From Sulfuriferula sp. (GTDB lineage Bacteria; Pseudomonadota; Gammaproteobacteria; Burkholderiales; Sulfuriferulaceae), in NCBI GenBank assembly GCA_031291235.1, contig JARLJL010000013.1:248001-312000 (forward strand): a stretch of 64,000 nt of DNA, read 5' to 3'. Each line of letters starts with the position of its first letter. Positions within the stretch are counted from its first letter, which is position 1. Made by a program: the position numbers and the translations under genes. Under the pieces are notes generated by a model that saw nothing but the letters and a program-made list of their open reading frames with translations, was not told the origin of the DNA and made no database searches. Positions 6,217-15,095 of this stretch are shown here, in pieces.

Positions 6217-7986
6217 TTGACCATACGCAAAACATTATTGGTAGCTTTTCTGCTCGTCAGTTTACTGCCCTCGATGCTGCTTACCTACCTCGCATTCCAG
6301 GTAGCCGGCGAAGCCATGCGCAGCGAAATCGAGCAAAGCCTGAAAATTCAGGCGGCCACGGTTTCGCAGGATATCGACAAAATGCTGTTCGAACGTTTGC
6401 AGAATGCGCAAACCTGGCGTCAGCTGGAAGTGACGCAGGACATCCGCATCAACGACATCGACAAACGCCTTTCAAACTTTCTGGCTGGACTGAAAACCGG
6501 CTATCAGGACATGTACCAGGAGCTGTTTTGCACAGACAGTTCCGGCAAAATCGTCGCCAGCAGCAACCCGGCCAGCATAGGCCGCCATCAATTACAGACG
6601 GCAAGCGTATCCATGAATTTAAGCGAGAATACGAACTCGCCTATCCGGCTGGAATCGCTCCAGCTTACCCGACCCGACGGCGCCACCTTGCTGCCCATTG
6701 CCGCCAGCGTACCCTCGATGTTCGACGCCGGGCAGCTCGGCGAGCTGTATTTAATGTTCGACTGGACGCAGATTTACCGCATTCTCGATCAGGCTGCACA
6801 AAGCGGTCACGAACTGGTATTGCTCGATAACGAAGGCCGTATCATTGCCGCTTCTGCCGGGTTACGCCGCAACGGCGCATTGCTGAAAAAGATTCCCGCA
6901 ACATGGATAGCCGGCAGTAGCAGCGGCATCGCTACGCACGACGGCACATTATTACATCTCAAGCAAGTCATGGTCGGATACAACCACTCCCCCGGATTCC
7001 AGCAGTTCCCCGGCTTCAACTGGACCACGCTGGTCATCGAAAATAGCCAGCATGCATTCATCCCGGTACGTCAGGTCGCCATTGTATTCACGCTGCTGCT
7101 GGTATTCACCAGCGCCTTCGCTATCGGATTCTCGATGCTGGTAGCTGGACGCATAGCCCGCCCTATTACTGCCCTGACCGAACTCACCCGCCGTTTCATG
7201 CGCGACAAACAGCTGCCAGAATTGCCGCATCAAGCCAGCGGCGAAGTCGGCGAACTGACCGAGGCATTCGTGCAAACAGTGCACGATCTGGATCAATCGC
7301 GCGCCGATCTGGTACGCGCATCCAAGCTGGCAGTGCTGGGCGAACTAGCCGCGGTAATGGCGCACGAAATCCGTACTCCTATCGGCATACTGCGCTCCTC
7401 GGCGCAGATGCTGGCACGCGAACCCGGCTTGAGTAGCGAAGCGCAGGAACTGACCGGTTTTATCGAAAGCGAAACCGAACGACTTAATCGGCTAGTGTCC
7501 ACCCTACTCGACAGCGCCCGTCCGCGCCCGCCGAAATTGCAGCCTGTCGATCCGAACGCCATCATCCGTCACAGCATAGATTTGCTCACCGCTCAGGCCG
7601 GCAAGAAAAACATCGCCATCAACCTGAACCTCGATGAACGCCATATAACAGTCACAGCAGACGCCGAACAAATAACCCAGGTATTGCTCAACCTGATACT
7701 CAATGCACTGCAAATCCTGCCCGACAACGGCGTAATCGCCATCTCCACACATGTCCGAGCGGACAAACTGATCATGGAAGTCGCAGACAACGGTCCCGGT
7801 ATTCCGCCGCATGAAACCGGCCGGGTATTCGATCCGTTCTTCACCAAACGCGAGGGCGGCGTAGGTCTGGGGCTGGCCGTTGTACAACAGATCGTTGCTG
7901 CCCATGGCGGCGAAATCCGCGCAGGCAAAAGCACACTTGGCGGCGCATTGTTCACGATCACTTTACCGATGGAAAAAAATTCATGA
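6217..7986 (+). CDS. Membrane sensor histidine kinase (NtrB-like)
   Basis: About 589 residues from the TTG at 6217. An in-frame ATG at 6142 shares its CATG with the divergent porin start and would leave no promoter space, so I prefer the later start, without certainty. Order: TM helix (TLLVAFLLVSLLPSMLLTYL), periplasmic Cache-like sensor domain (about 35-280), second TM (VAIVFTLLLVFTSAFAIGF), HAMP, dimerisation helix with AHEIRTPIG (phospho-accepting His near 383), and an HATPase domain with NLILNAL, DNGPGI, FFTKREGGVGLGL. Its stop overlaps the regulator's ATG by four bases (ATGA), so they are a cognate pair. Confidence 0.9.
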   Translation: MTIRKTLLVAFLLVSLLPSMLLTYLAFQVAGEAMRSEIEQSLKIQAATVSQDIDKMLFERLQNAQTWRQLEVTQDIRINDIDKRLSNFLAGLKTGYQDMYQELFCTDSSGKIVASSNPASIGRHQLQTASVSMNLSENTNSPIRLESLQLTRPDGATLLPIAASVPSMFDAGQLGELYLMFDWTQIYRILDQAAQSGHELVLLDNEGRIIAASAGLRRNGALLKKIPATWIAGSSSGIATHDGTLLHLKQVMVGYNHSPGFQQFPGFNWTTLVIENSQHAFIPVRQVAIVFTLLLVFTSAFAIGFSMLVAGRIARPITALTELTRRFMRDKQLPELPHQASGEVGELTEAFVQTVHDLDQSRADLVRASKLAVLGELAAVMAHEIRTPIGILRSSAQMLAREPGLSSEAQELTGFIESETERLNRLVSTLLDSARPRPPKLQPVDPNAIIRHSIDLLTAQAGKKNIAINLNLDERHITVTADAEQITQVLLNLILNALQILPDNGVIAISTHVRADKLIMEVADNGPGIPPHETGRVFDPFFTKREGGVGLGLAVVQQIVAAHGGEIRAGKSTLGGALFTITLPMEKNS

Positions 7987-9329
7987 CCGGCCAACGCGTA
8001 CTGGTAGTAGATGACGAAGCGAAAATGCAGCGCATACTGGAAATCATGCTGCAGCGCATGGGACACGAAGTTGCCTGTGCAGGTAACGGCACGGAAGCGC
8101 TGCAAAGCCTGCAATCAACGCCTGCCGATCTGATCATCAGCGACCTGCGCATGCCCGGCATGAGCGGCACCGAACTGTTGAAAACACTGCGCGAACAGGG
8201 CAACGATGTGCCCGTCATCATTATGACCGCCTACGGCACCATAGAAAGCGCAGTCGAAGCCATGAAGCTGGGCGCTTGCGACTACATCGTACGCCCATTC
8301 GACGTCGAAGCACTAGAGCTGTCCATAACGCGCATACTGGCGGAAAGCCGCATGCGCAGACAAAACGATTTCCTGCGTCAGGAGCTGGAAAAGGGCTGGG
8401 GCGAATTCGTCGGCAACAGTGCCCCGATGCAAAAGGTTTACGAACATATACGCCAGGTCGCACCCGGCAAAACGACGGTACTGATCACCGGTGAAACCGG
8501 TACCGGCAAGGAGCTGGTCGCGCGCGCCATACACCGCGCCTCGCCGCGCCAATCCGCGCTATTTGTTCCCATCAATTGCGCGGCTATTCCCGCCGACATT
8601 CTGGAAAGCGAACTGTTCGGCTATGTCAAAGGCGCCTTTACCGGCGCGATCAAGGACAGGGTCGGCAAATTCGAACTGGCCGATGGCGGCACGCTGTTTC
8701 TCGACGAACTGACCGAAATGCCGATGCCGCTACAGGCCAAACTGCTGCGCGTACTTCAGGAAAACGTTATCGAACGGCTGGGCAGCAACCGCAGCATGCC
8801 CATTGACGTGCGCATTGTTGCTGCCACCAATCGCAATCCGCGCCAGGCCATCAACGACGGCCGCCTGCGCGAAGACCTGTATTACCGCGTCAATGTATTC
8901 AATATCGACCTGCCGCCGCTACGCGAGCGCAAGGACGATATTGCGGCGCTGGCGGCCAGCCATCTCGCCGGCCAGAATCGCGCCTGCCGCATCTCGGCTG
9001 AGGCCATGGTCTGCCTGCACAAATATGCATGGCCGGGCAACGTACGCGAGCTGCAGAATATTATCGAACGCGCAGCGGTACTCAGCCGTGGCGACATCAT
9101 TGAAATAAAGGATCTGCCGCAAGAAATGATTGATCCGCAACCGGCAACCGTGACAACCGAGACCGGCGCGTACACCTCCATGGAACTGAATCCGGCGATA
9201 GAACAACTGGAGGAACGCATGATACGTGCAGCGCTGGAACAAACCGGCAACAACAAAAGCAAAACGGCCCGTCTGCTGGATATCAGCGAACGGGCCCTGT
9301 GGTACAAATTAAAGAAACTCGGCCTGTAG
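7983..9329 (+). CDS. NtrC-family sigma-54-dependent response regulator
   Basis: 448 residues. Receiver domain 1-120 with VVDDE and phospho-accepting D54 (SDLRMPG). The conserved lysine of the usual KPF motif is arginine (VRPFD, residue 104). AAA+ domain with Walker A GETGTGKE (170-177), the sigma-54 contact loop GAFTGA (217-222) and Walker B TLFLDEL. A Fis-type helix-turn-helix fills 414-448 ([20 protein letters not shown]). It should hydrolyse ATP to open sigma-54 promoters; two candidate targets lie in this window, at 6166-6180 and 4459-4474. It is convergent with the peroxidase gene, two bases apart. Confidence 0.95.
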   Translation: MTGQRVLVVDDEAKMQRILEIMLQRMGHEVACAGNGTEALQSLQSTPADLIISDLRMPGMSGTELLKTLREQGNDVPVIIMTAYGTIESAVEAMKLGACDYIVRPFDVEALELSITRILAESRMRRQNDFLRQELEKGWGEFVGNSAPMQKVYEHIRQVAPGKTTVLITGETGTGKELVARAIHRASPRQSALFVPINCAAIPADILESELFGYVKGAFTGAIKDRVGKFELADGGTLFLDELTEMPMPLQAKLLRVLQENVIERLGSNRSMPIDVRIVAATNRNPRQAINDGRLREDLYYRVNVFNIDLPPLRERKDDIAALAASHLAGQNRACRISAEAMVCLHKYAWPGNVRELQNIIERAAVLSRGDIIEIKDLPQEMIDPQPATVTTETGAYTSMELNPAIEQLEERMIRAALEQTGNNKSKTARLLDISERALWYKLKKLGL

Positions 9330-9331
9330 GA

Positions 9332-10390
9332 TTATTGTGCAGCCTGAAACGCGCCCGGCGGCAGCGTCGGCGCCGTTGCGAAATTCGCGGGCAGCTTGCC
9401 GGTCAGGCTGTTCAGGAAGGCGACGATTTCCTCAATGTCCTTGCTGTCCAGTTTCTTGCCGAGCTGGACCTGCCCCATGACGCGCACTGCTTCGGGCAAA
9501 GTCGCCACCGAGCCGTCATGGAAATACGGCGCTGTCATCGCTACGTTGCGCAGGCTGGGCACCTTGAATACGTACATGTCGGCCGGGTTCTTGGTCACAT
9601 CGAATCTGCCGGTATCGATCTTCTTGCTGCCGGTTTCTTTCCAGTAATCCTCCACCAGACCGAATTTCTGATACATGCCGCCGCCCACGCCGGCGCCGCT
9701 ATGACACGCCGCGCAGCCGGTGTTGATGAATTTCTGCATACCGGAAACGGCCGCCGGGGATAGCGCCTTGACATCGCCCTTCAGGTAGGCGTCGAACGGC
9801 GACGGCGTGACCAGCGTGCGCTCGTAGGCGCCGATCGCCTTGCCCCAGTTTTCTGCGTTAATCGGGTTCTTGTCGTTGGGGAAGGCCTGCTTGAACATGG
9901 CCTGATAACCGGGTATCGCCTCGACCTTCGCCATGGCTGTTGCCAGATCCGGCTGACCGAAGCTCGGCGGCCCGATCAGCGCCTTGGTTGCCTGATCTTC
10001 CACATTCAGCCGGTCGCCGCGCCAGTGCGCGACAAATTCCTGCGCCGCATTCAGCACCGTCGGCGCATTGCGCGGATTGACACGGTCTTTCACTCCGATA
10101 GGTAGCGGCAGGGCATCGGTGCCGTATAGCGCGGGCTGATGACAGTGCGCACAACTGACCGTACCGTCCAGCGACGGACGCGGATCGAAAAACAGCGCCC
10201 GGCCCAGCGTTACCTTCTCCTGTGTAATGGGGAATTCCGGCGTGCCCATATCGGCCGGCAGGGGTTTAAACAGCGCCCGTGCCTGCTGCAATTCAGGACT
10301 GGTGCCGGCAGCGATGCCGGCAGTCGAACCCATGATACCGGCCAGCACGCTGGCAACCCCGGCCAGTAATTCAAATTTCCTTCTGTTCAT
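9332..10390 (-). CDS. Di-heme cytochrome c peroxidase
   Basis: 352 residues of the CcpA/MauG family. Two c-type heme sites are visible: CAHCH (80-84) and CAACH (226-230). The enzyme reduces hydrogen peroxide to water in the periplasm with electrons from a small cytochrome c. The signal sequence begins MNRRKFELLAG; the RRKFELL stretch looks Tat-like although c-type cytochromes are normally Sec exported. The C-terminus after GKLPANF is short and alanine/proline rich. It follows the anti-sigma gene by 27 bases, so the peroxidase is probably in the same ECF-controlled operon. Confidence 0.92.
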   Translation of the reverse strand: MNRRKFELLAGVASVLAGIMGSTAGIAAGTSPELQQARALFKPLPADMGTPEFPITQEKVTLGRALFFDPRPSLDGTVSCAHCHQPALYGTDALPLPIGVKDRVNPRNAPTVLNAAQEFVAHWRGDRLNVEDQATKALIGPPSFGQPDLATAMAKVEAIPGYQAMFKQAFPNDKNPINAENWGKAIGAYERTLVTPSPFDAYLKGDVKALSPAAVSGMQKFINTGCAACHSGAGVGGGMYQKFGLVEDYWKETGSKKIDTGRFDVTKNPADMYVFKVPSLRNVAMTAPYFHDGSVATLPEAVRVMGQVQLGKKLDSKDIEEIVAFLNSLTGKLPANFATAPTLPPGAFQAAQ

Positions 10391-10417
10391 ACCCTATCTC
10401 CTCAAAATTAAAACGCC

Positions 10418-10966
10418 TCAAGCCTGCAATTGCCTTACCACCGCGTCGACAGCCGCCAAATGCTGCGACAATACCAATACCGGCTCACCCTGTACGCCCG
10501 CCAGAAAATGCCAGTAACCACCCAGCCAATGACCCTGCCCCGTTAACGCCGGTACCGCGCCGCGGAATGCGAACACATGCACATAACCCAGATTGTCCAG
10601 ATAGCTGTTCAAATGCCATGCGGCATAACCATCGACGACGCAATCCTTGCAAAGCTGCAACACGCCCGGCAGCGGTTTGCCCAGTGCAAGCCGTACGCCG
10701 GCCATGTCCGGGACCAGTACGCCGCGCAAACCCGACTCCTCGTTGGCGTGCGCAAAAGCCAGCCGCACCAGCGCCGGCGTCGTCTCGTAAGCCAGACCCG
10801 CCCAGCCTACCGCGGCCAGTGTCGCCAGGCCGGCAGCAGCCATGCCGGCACGCAGAAAATCGCGGCGCGGCAGATGGGCAAGTTCGCCCTCGGGAACCGG
10901 CAAATCGCTCAGGGCGCGCCGCATATCCGCATCGAAAACATCGTCGTCTTCATATCGATTACTCAT
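10418..10966 (-). CDS. Putative anti-sigma factor with Tat-like anchor and CxxC
   Basis: 182 residues. An acidic cytoplasmic N-terminus (1-32) is followed by RRDFLRAG (34-41) and a hydrophobic run to about residue 59, which together look like a twin-arginine signal anchor. The outside portion has C106 and C109 as CKDC, then an H/Y/W-rich stretch. No zinc-binding anti-sigma motif is present. The role is inferred from position: its ATG overlaps the ECF sigma stop as ATGA. The CxxC pair next to a peroxidase gene suggests a redox-sensing output domain; not proven. Confidence 0.6.
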   Translation of the reverse strand: MSNRYEDDDVFDADMRRALSDLPVPEGELAHLPRRDFLRAGMAAAGLATLAAVGWAGLAYETTPALVRLAFAHANEESGLRGVLVPDMAGVRLALGKPLPGVLQLCKDCVVDGYAAWHLNSYLDNLGYVHVFAFRGAVPALTGQGHWLGGYWHFLAGVQGEPVLVLSQHLAAVDAVVRQLQA

Positions 10967-11457
10967 TGCGCTTCTCCTTCTTCCAGCAATTGCCGCAGCG
11001 CACTCCGCGCACGGCTCAAGCGGCTCATCACCGTCCCCACCGGAATATCCATGGCTAACGCCAACTGCTCATAATTCATGTCCGCCAGATAGAACGGCAC
11101 CAATATCTCCCGGTGCAACGGGCTCAATGCCTGTAGCGCCTTTAGCAAATCGATGCGCAAATCCACCTGATCGAAGCCGCCCGCAACGCCGTCGCAGTGC
11201 GCGTCGTCCCACGCCTCCCACGGCTGACGCTCGCGCCAGACCCGCATCGCCTCGCGGCGCAGAATCTGGTACAGCCAGGCCTGTACCGCCACGCCTTCGC
11301 GCAATTGCTTGCGCGCACGCCAGGCCAGCGCGAAGGTTTCCTGAACCAGATCCTGCGCCGCACCGCGTTCGCCGGACAGCGCCCAGGCGGCACGGTACAG
11401 GAACGGCTGATGCAGCCGGACCCATTCGGCAAAACATGTTCTATCCCCGGTAAACAT
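10963..11457 (-). CDS. ECF-type RNA polymerase sigma factor
   Basis: 164 residues. Region 2 is seen in AQDLVQETFALAWRAR (core binding and -10 recognition) and region 4 in LSPLHREILVPFYLADMNYEQ followed by VGTVMSRLSRARSALRQLL (HTH reading the -35 box). Length is typical of a minimal ECF factor. It is the first gene of a three-gene unit with the anti-sigma factor and the cytochrome c peroxidase. The ribosome binding site before the ATG is weak. I could not identify a convincing autoregulated promoter in 11458-11611. Confidence 0.92.
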   Translation of the reverse strand: MFTGDRTCFAEWVRLHQPFLYRAAWALSGERGAAQDLVQETFALAWRARKQLREGVAVQAWLYQILRREAMRVWRERQPWEAWDDAHCDGVAGGFDQVDLRIDLLKALQALSPLHREILVPFYLADMNYEQLALAMDIPVGTVMSRLSRARSALRQLLEEGEAQ

Positions 11458-11611
11458 CGGTCGTTATTTTCATGTACATGGAACTAAAGAGAAGATTTGA
11501 CGCGACATTATTCCATGGTGTGTGAAATATGTTTGATATGCCCGCCGCCGGACGGCAGCGAGACAGGGAATACAACAGCTAATTGTCGGCTCCTGCTGCT
11601 GCAGGAACGAA

Positions 11612-12457
11612 TCAGGCCTCGAGCGATTCGAGCAGGTATGCAGCGCCCGCATCCTGCCCCAGCACCTTGACCAGATAAGGCATTACCGTTTGCAGCGTGG
11701 CTTTCAGCGTCCACGGCGGATTGAGCACGAACATGCCGCTGCCGTGCATGCCGAAGCCGTCGGCTGACGGCGTATTCACCGTCAGGCTGACGTTGAGCCA
11801 GCTTTTAACCGGTAGCCGCTTGAGGCTCTCGGCGAAATGCTGCGACTCGTGGCGTTGCAGCAGCGGATACCACACCGCATAGGTACCGGTTTCGAAACGC
11901 TTCAGTGCATCCTTCAGCATCGCGGGTACGCGCTGATAATCCTGCTTTTCTTCGTAGGGCGGATCGATCAGCACCAGCGCGCGGCGCGGCGCGGGCGGCA
12001 GCAACGCCTTGAGTCCGGTAAAACCGTCCGCCGCCTCGATTCTCACTCGACGGCCGGCGCTGCTGAAATTCTCGTGCAGCAGCTGGCTGTCGGTCGGATG
12101 CAATTCGAACAGACGCAGCTGATCCTGCTGGCGCAGCACCTGCATCGCGATCCACGGCGAGCCGGGATAAATTTTGAGCTCGCCGTCCGGGTTCAGCCCG
12201 CGCACCAGCGCCACATATTCCGCCAGCGATGCAGGCACATCGTCGCGCTGCATCAGCCGTGCGATACCGCTCATATACTCGGCATTCTTCATCGCATAAC
12301 CCTGATCCAGCGCATACAGACCGGCACCGGCATGGGTATCAATCATCCAGTAAGGCTTGTCCTTCTGGTTAAGATACTGCAGCAATTGCAGCTCAACGAA
12401 ATGTTTTAATACGTCGGCATGATTACCGGCGTGAAAGGCGTGGCGATAACTCAGCAT
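11612..12457 (-). CDS. rlmJ: 23S rRNA (adenine-N6)-methyltransferase RlmJ
   Basis: 281 residues, full length for the family. It methylates A2030 of 23S rRNA using S-adenosylmethionine. The N-terminus LSYRHAFHAGNHADVLKH is the RlmJ signature, followed by DTHAGAGLY and the catalytic DPPYEEKQDY motif that places the target adenine. The C-terminal SADGFGMHGSGMFVLNPPW is also characteristic. A stand-alone gene: the downstream neighbour (the sigma factor) is 155 bases away and the upstream side is a non-coding relic region. Confidence 0.95.
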   Translation of the reverse strand: MLSYRHAFHAGNHADVLKHFVELQLLQYLNQKDKPYWMIDTHAGAGLYALDQGYAMKNAEYMSGIARLMQRDDVPASLAEYVALVRGLNPDGELKIYPGSPWIAMQVLRQQDQLRLFELHPTDSQLLHENFSSAGRRVRIEAADGFTGLKALLPPAPRRALVLIDPPYEEKQDYQRVPAMLKDALKRFETGTYAVWYPLLQRHESQHFAESLKRLPVKSWLNVSLTVNTPSADGFGMHGSGMFVLNPPWTLKATLQTVMPYLVKVLGQDAGAAYLLESLEA

Positions 12458-12497
12458 AATGTCATTGGAAATATAAATTGTTGATTAACTGCATCTT

Positions 12498-12512
12498 GTC
12501 CACGAAAGGCAC
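12498..12512 (+). repeat. Left inverted repeat of the GxxExxY relic
   Basis: GTCCACGAAAGGCAC, followed by more GAAA-rich sequence. It matches, in the opposite orientation and imperfectly, the repeat at 12749-12772: both contain GTCCACGAAA and GAAAGGCAC blocks. Confidence 0.5.
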
Positions 12513-12530
12513 CAAAATCACGAAAAAGTC

Positions 12531-12737
12531 TCACAATACTATTCTTTCAACTGTCGCTTTAGGGTAACGACCAAAGTTAATGAGCGAACCCAAACGCATG
12601 CCTGTTGCCTTCAGATAATTCAGCACTTGCGCCTTATGCTCCCCGGTTGTGCTGGCAAGCGCAGCCCATTCCCCGGTACACTTCAAACACGGCACCTTGT
12701 ATCTGATAACACTCTTCTTTATACCAAATGTCCCCAT
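12531..12737 (-). pseudogene. GxxExxY (PDDEXK_3-like) gene remnant
   Basis: A 68-codon open stretch whose last 40 or so residues (EHKAQVLNYLKATGMRLG, then LINFG) match the C-terminus of GxxExxY proteins, a nuclease-fold family of unknown role normally about 125 residues long. The GxxExxY motif itself and the central part are missing, and the first 20-odd residues do not fit the family, which suggests truncation plus a frameshift. It sits between two imperfect inverted repeats. Confidence 0.6.
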
Positions 12738-12748
12738 CCATCCTGTTC

Positions 12749-12772
12749 GTGCCTTTCGTGTTTTTCGTGGAC
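12749..12772 (-). repeat. Right inverted repeat of the GxxExxY relic
   Basis: On the minus strand this begins GTCCACGAAAAACACGAAAG and ends GCAC. It pairs imperfectly with 12498-12512. Phrases of the form TTCGTG-N-TTTCGTG are, from memory, common beside GxxExxY genes in other bacteria. Confidence 0.5.
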
Positions 12773-12797
12773 CGGGCCTTTACCTATCATCAAATAA

Positions 12798-13532
12798 TCA
12801 GAACTGCTCGTCTGCCGACAAATAGCGCCATTTGCCCGGCTGCAACCCGGCCATGGGTACGCGGCCGATACGGATACGTTTGACGGCGAGCACCGTCAGC
12901 CCGACCTTCTCGCACATGCCTTTGATCTGCCCCGGCTGCACGCCCTTGAGCGCAAAGCGTAGCCGGGTTTCGTTCTGCCAGCTCACCTTGATCGGCGGCA
13001 GCGGCTTGCCGTTCCAGTTCAGCCCGTGGTTAAGCAAGGCCAGCCCGTTGGGCGCCAGCTCGCCAGCCACCTCGACCACATATTCCTGCTCGACCTTGTC
13101 CCCATCTTCGACCAGCTTGCGTACCACCCGCCAGTCCTGGCTGAATACCAGCAGGCCGCTTGCGTCGATGACCAGCGGCATCAGCATGCGCAAATCGCGT
13201 AAATGGCGCTGCAGGAATTTCAGATCCGATTTGTCGTCGTCGGCGCGATTTGCCGGGGTAATGAATTGCAGCAAAGGGTTGGCTTCGGCGCCGTTCACGC
13301 TGGCATCGACGCCGGCGGGCTTGTGCAGCAGTATCGTCACCGGCTCCGCCGTTTCCACCGTAGCGCCGGGCAGCAATTCGACCTGCTGCTGCGGCAACAC
13401 CCGATATCCGACGACTTCCACCACCTGCCCATCCACTTTGACCCAGCCGCCTTCGATATACAGCTCGGCTTCGCGGCGCGAGCACGGCAACATTTCGGCA
13501 AGGCGTTTGGCAAGACGTACGGATTCGGACAT
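12798..13532 (-). CDS. RsuA/RluF-type rRNA pseudouridine synthase
   Basis: 244 residues from the ATG at 13532; a GTG 18 codons upstream is possible but adds no domain. S4 RNA-binding domain at 3-55 (VRLAKRLAEMLPCSRREAE, then GGWVKVDG), then the synthase domain starting LLHKPAG. The catalytic aspartate is in VIDASGLLVFSQD, where family members have RLD-x2-TxGLL, so the usual Arg-Leu before Asp is Val-Ile. The end GLQPGKWRYLS is typical of RluF/RsuA relatives. The target uridine (16S or 23S) cannot be told from sequence. Divergent from sbcB. Confidence 0.85.
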   Translation of the reverse strand: MSESVRLAKRLAEMLPCSRREAELYIEGGWVKVDGQVVEVVGYRVLPQQQVELLPGATVETAEPVTILLHKPAGVDASVNGAEANPLLQFITPANRADDDKSDLKFLQRHLRDLRMLMPLVIDASGLLVFSQDWRVVRKLVEDGDKVEQEYVVEVAGELAPNGLALLNHGLNWNGKPLPPIKVSWQNETRLRFALKGVQPGQIKGMCEKVGLTVLAVKRIRIGRVPMAGLQPGKWRYLSADEQF

Positions 13533-13653
13533 GGCAGCGGTGTGGGAAGCGGGGCGTTTATTGTAACCGCATGACGCCGTAGCCACATAGCCAATTTGCC
13601 ATTCGCGGCCAAACCCGCAATAATCGCGCTCAATTCAATACGCTATTCGCTCC

Positions 13654-15084
13654 ATGCATACTTTTCTCTGGCACGACTACGAAACATTCGGCGTCAATAC
13701 CCGCAGCGACCGGCCGGCCCAGTTTGCCGCAATCCGCACCGATGCCGATTTGAACGAGATCGGCGAACCGATCATGCTGTATTGCCGGCCAACGCCGGAT
13801 TACCTGCCCGACCCGCAATCCTGCCTGATTACCGGTATCACGCCGCAACTGTGTCTGGAGCGCGGCATCCCCGAATACGAATTCGCCAGCCGTATCGAGC
13901 AGGCCTTCAGCCAGCCCGAAACCATAGGCGTCGGCTATAACACCATCCGCTTCGACGACGAAGTCACCCGATTTTTATTATGGCGCAACCTGATTGACCC
14001 GTATGCCCGTGAATGGCAGAACGGCTGCGGACGCTGGGACCTGCTCGACGTCGTACGCGCGGCATACGCATTGCGCCCGGAAGGCATCCACTGGCCGACC
14101 AATGATGACGGTCGCACCAGCTTCCGCCTCGAGCACCTCACCGCCGCCAACCATATCCGCCACGAAGCCGCGCACGACGCACTGTCCGACGTGCGCGCCA
14201 CCATCGCGCTGGCGCGGCTGATCCGCGACCGGCAGCCGCGCCTGTTCGATTTCTGCCTGAAGCTGCACAAGAAGGACGCTGTTGCCGAGCAGATCAGTCT
14301 GCACGCGCCGCGCCCGTTCCTGCATATCTCCGGCATGATTCCGGTCGAACGCGGCTGCATGATGCTGGCCTGGCCGCTGGCGCAGCACCCGACCAACAAA
14401 AACGAAGTCATCGTCTGGGATCTGGCGTTCGACCCCGCCGAATTATTCACGCTGGATGCCGCGACCATACGCACGCGCATGTTCAGCAAGACCGATGACC
14501 TGGCGGAAGGCGTCACCCGCCTGCCGATCAAGACCATACACCTCAACAAATCCCCCATCGTCATCAGCCAGTTGAAAACGCTGAGCGCAGAGATGGCGGA
14601 AAAATGGGGCGTAGACATGGCACAGGCGTTGCAATACGCGCAACAGTTGGAACACGCGCCGAACATGAGCGCGATCTGGGCCGCAGTGTTCCAGCGCCCT
14701 GCCAACGGCGCACTGGATGCGGATGAGGATTTGTACAACGACTTTATCGGCAACAACGACCGCCGCACGCTGACCCGCCTGCGCGGCCTCACGCCGGACA
14801 GCCTGATGCAGGCGCACCCGAGCTTCGACGACCCGCGGCTGGAAGAGCTGCTGTTCCGTTACCGCGCCCGCAACTTTCCGGAACTGCTATCCGCTGCCGA
14901 TACGCAACGCTGGCACAGCCATTGCGCCGCACGCCTGTTCAACGGCGCCGGCAATGCGCGTACACTGGAGCAATTATTCAACGCCATAGACGAGCTGGCG
15001 GAAACGGCCGACGAAAAAGGCGAAACCATACTCTCGGCGTTGTACGATTATGCAGAAAGCATCGCCCCCGAGTATCAGAATTAA
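13654..15084 (+). CDS. sbcB: Exodeoxyribonuclease I
   Basis: 476 residues, full length. It degrades single-stranded DNA 3' to 5' and works in mismatch repair and recombination clean-up. The DEDDh active site is recognisable: WHDYETFGVN (D and E of motif I), GYNTIRFDDEV (motif II) and HEAAHDALSDVRATIALA (motif III His/Asp). The SH3-like and C-terminal helical domains follow. It is separated from the divergent pseudouridine synthase by 121 bases and ends 11 bases before the channel gene, so those two are probably cotranscribed. Confidence 0.95.
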   Translation: MHTFLWHDYETFGVNTRSDRPAQFAAIRTDADLNEIGEPIMLYCRPTPDYLPDPQSCLITGITPQLCLERGIPEYEFASRIEQAFSQPETIGVGYNTIRFDDEVTRFLLWRNLIDPYAREWQNGCGRWDLLDVVRAAYALRPEGIHWPTNDDGRTSFRLEHLTAANHIRHEAAHDALSDVRATIALARLIRDRQPRLFDFCLKLHKKDAVAEQISLHAPRPFLHISGMIPVERGCMMLAWPLAQHPTNKNEVIVWDLAFDPAELFTLDAATIRTRMFSKTDDLAEGVTRLPIKTIHLNKSPIVISQLKTLSAEMAEKWGVDMAQALQYAQQLEHAPNMSAIWAAVFQRPANGALDADEDLYNDFIGNNDRRTLTRLRGLTPDSLMQAHPSFDDPRLEELLFRYRARNFPELLSAADTQRWHSHCAARLFNGAGNARTLEQLFNAIDELAETADEKGETILSALYDYAESIAPEYQN

Positions 15085-15095
15085 TCAGAACAGAC

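Larger units (their letters stand above)
12458..12797. other. Intergenic region carrying a GxxExxY gene relic
   Basis: No intact gene. It contains the broken GxxExxY fragment and two flanking imperfect inverted repeats. The rest shows nothing recognisable. Confidence 0.6.

Noticed and set aside
11458-11611. ECF autoregulatory promoter before the sigma gene
   Set aside because: GGAATAA and GTC-like blocks occur, but their spacing (about 7 bases) does not fit an ECF promoter.
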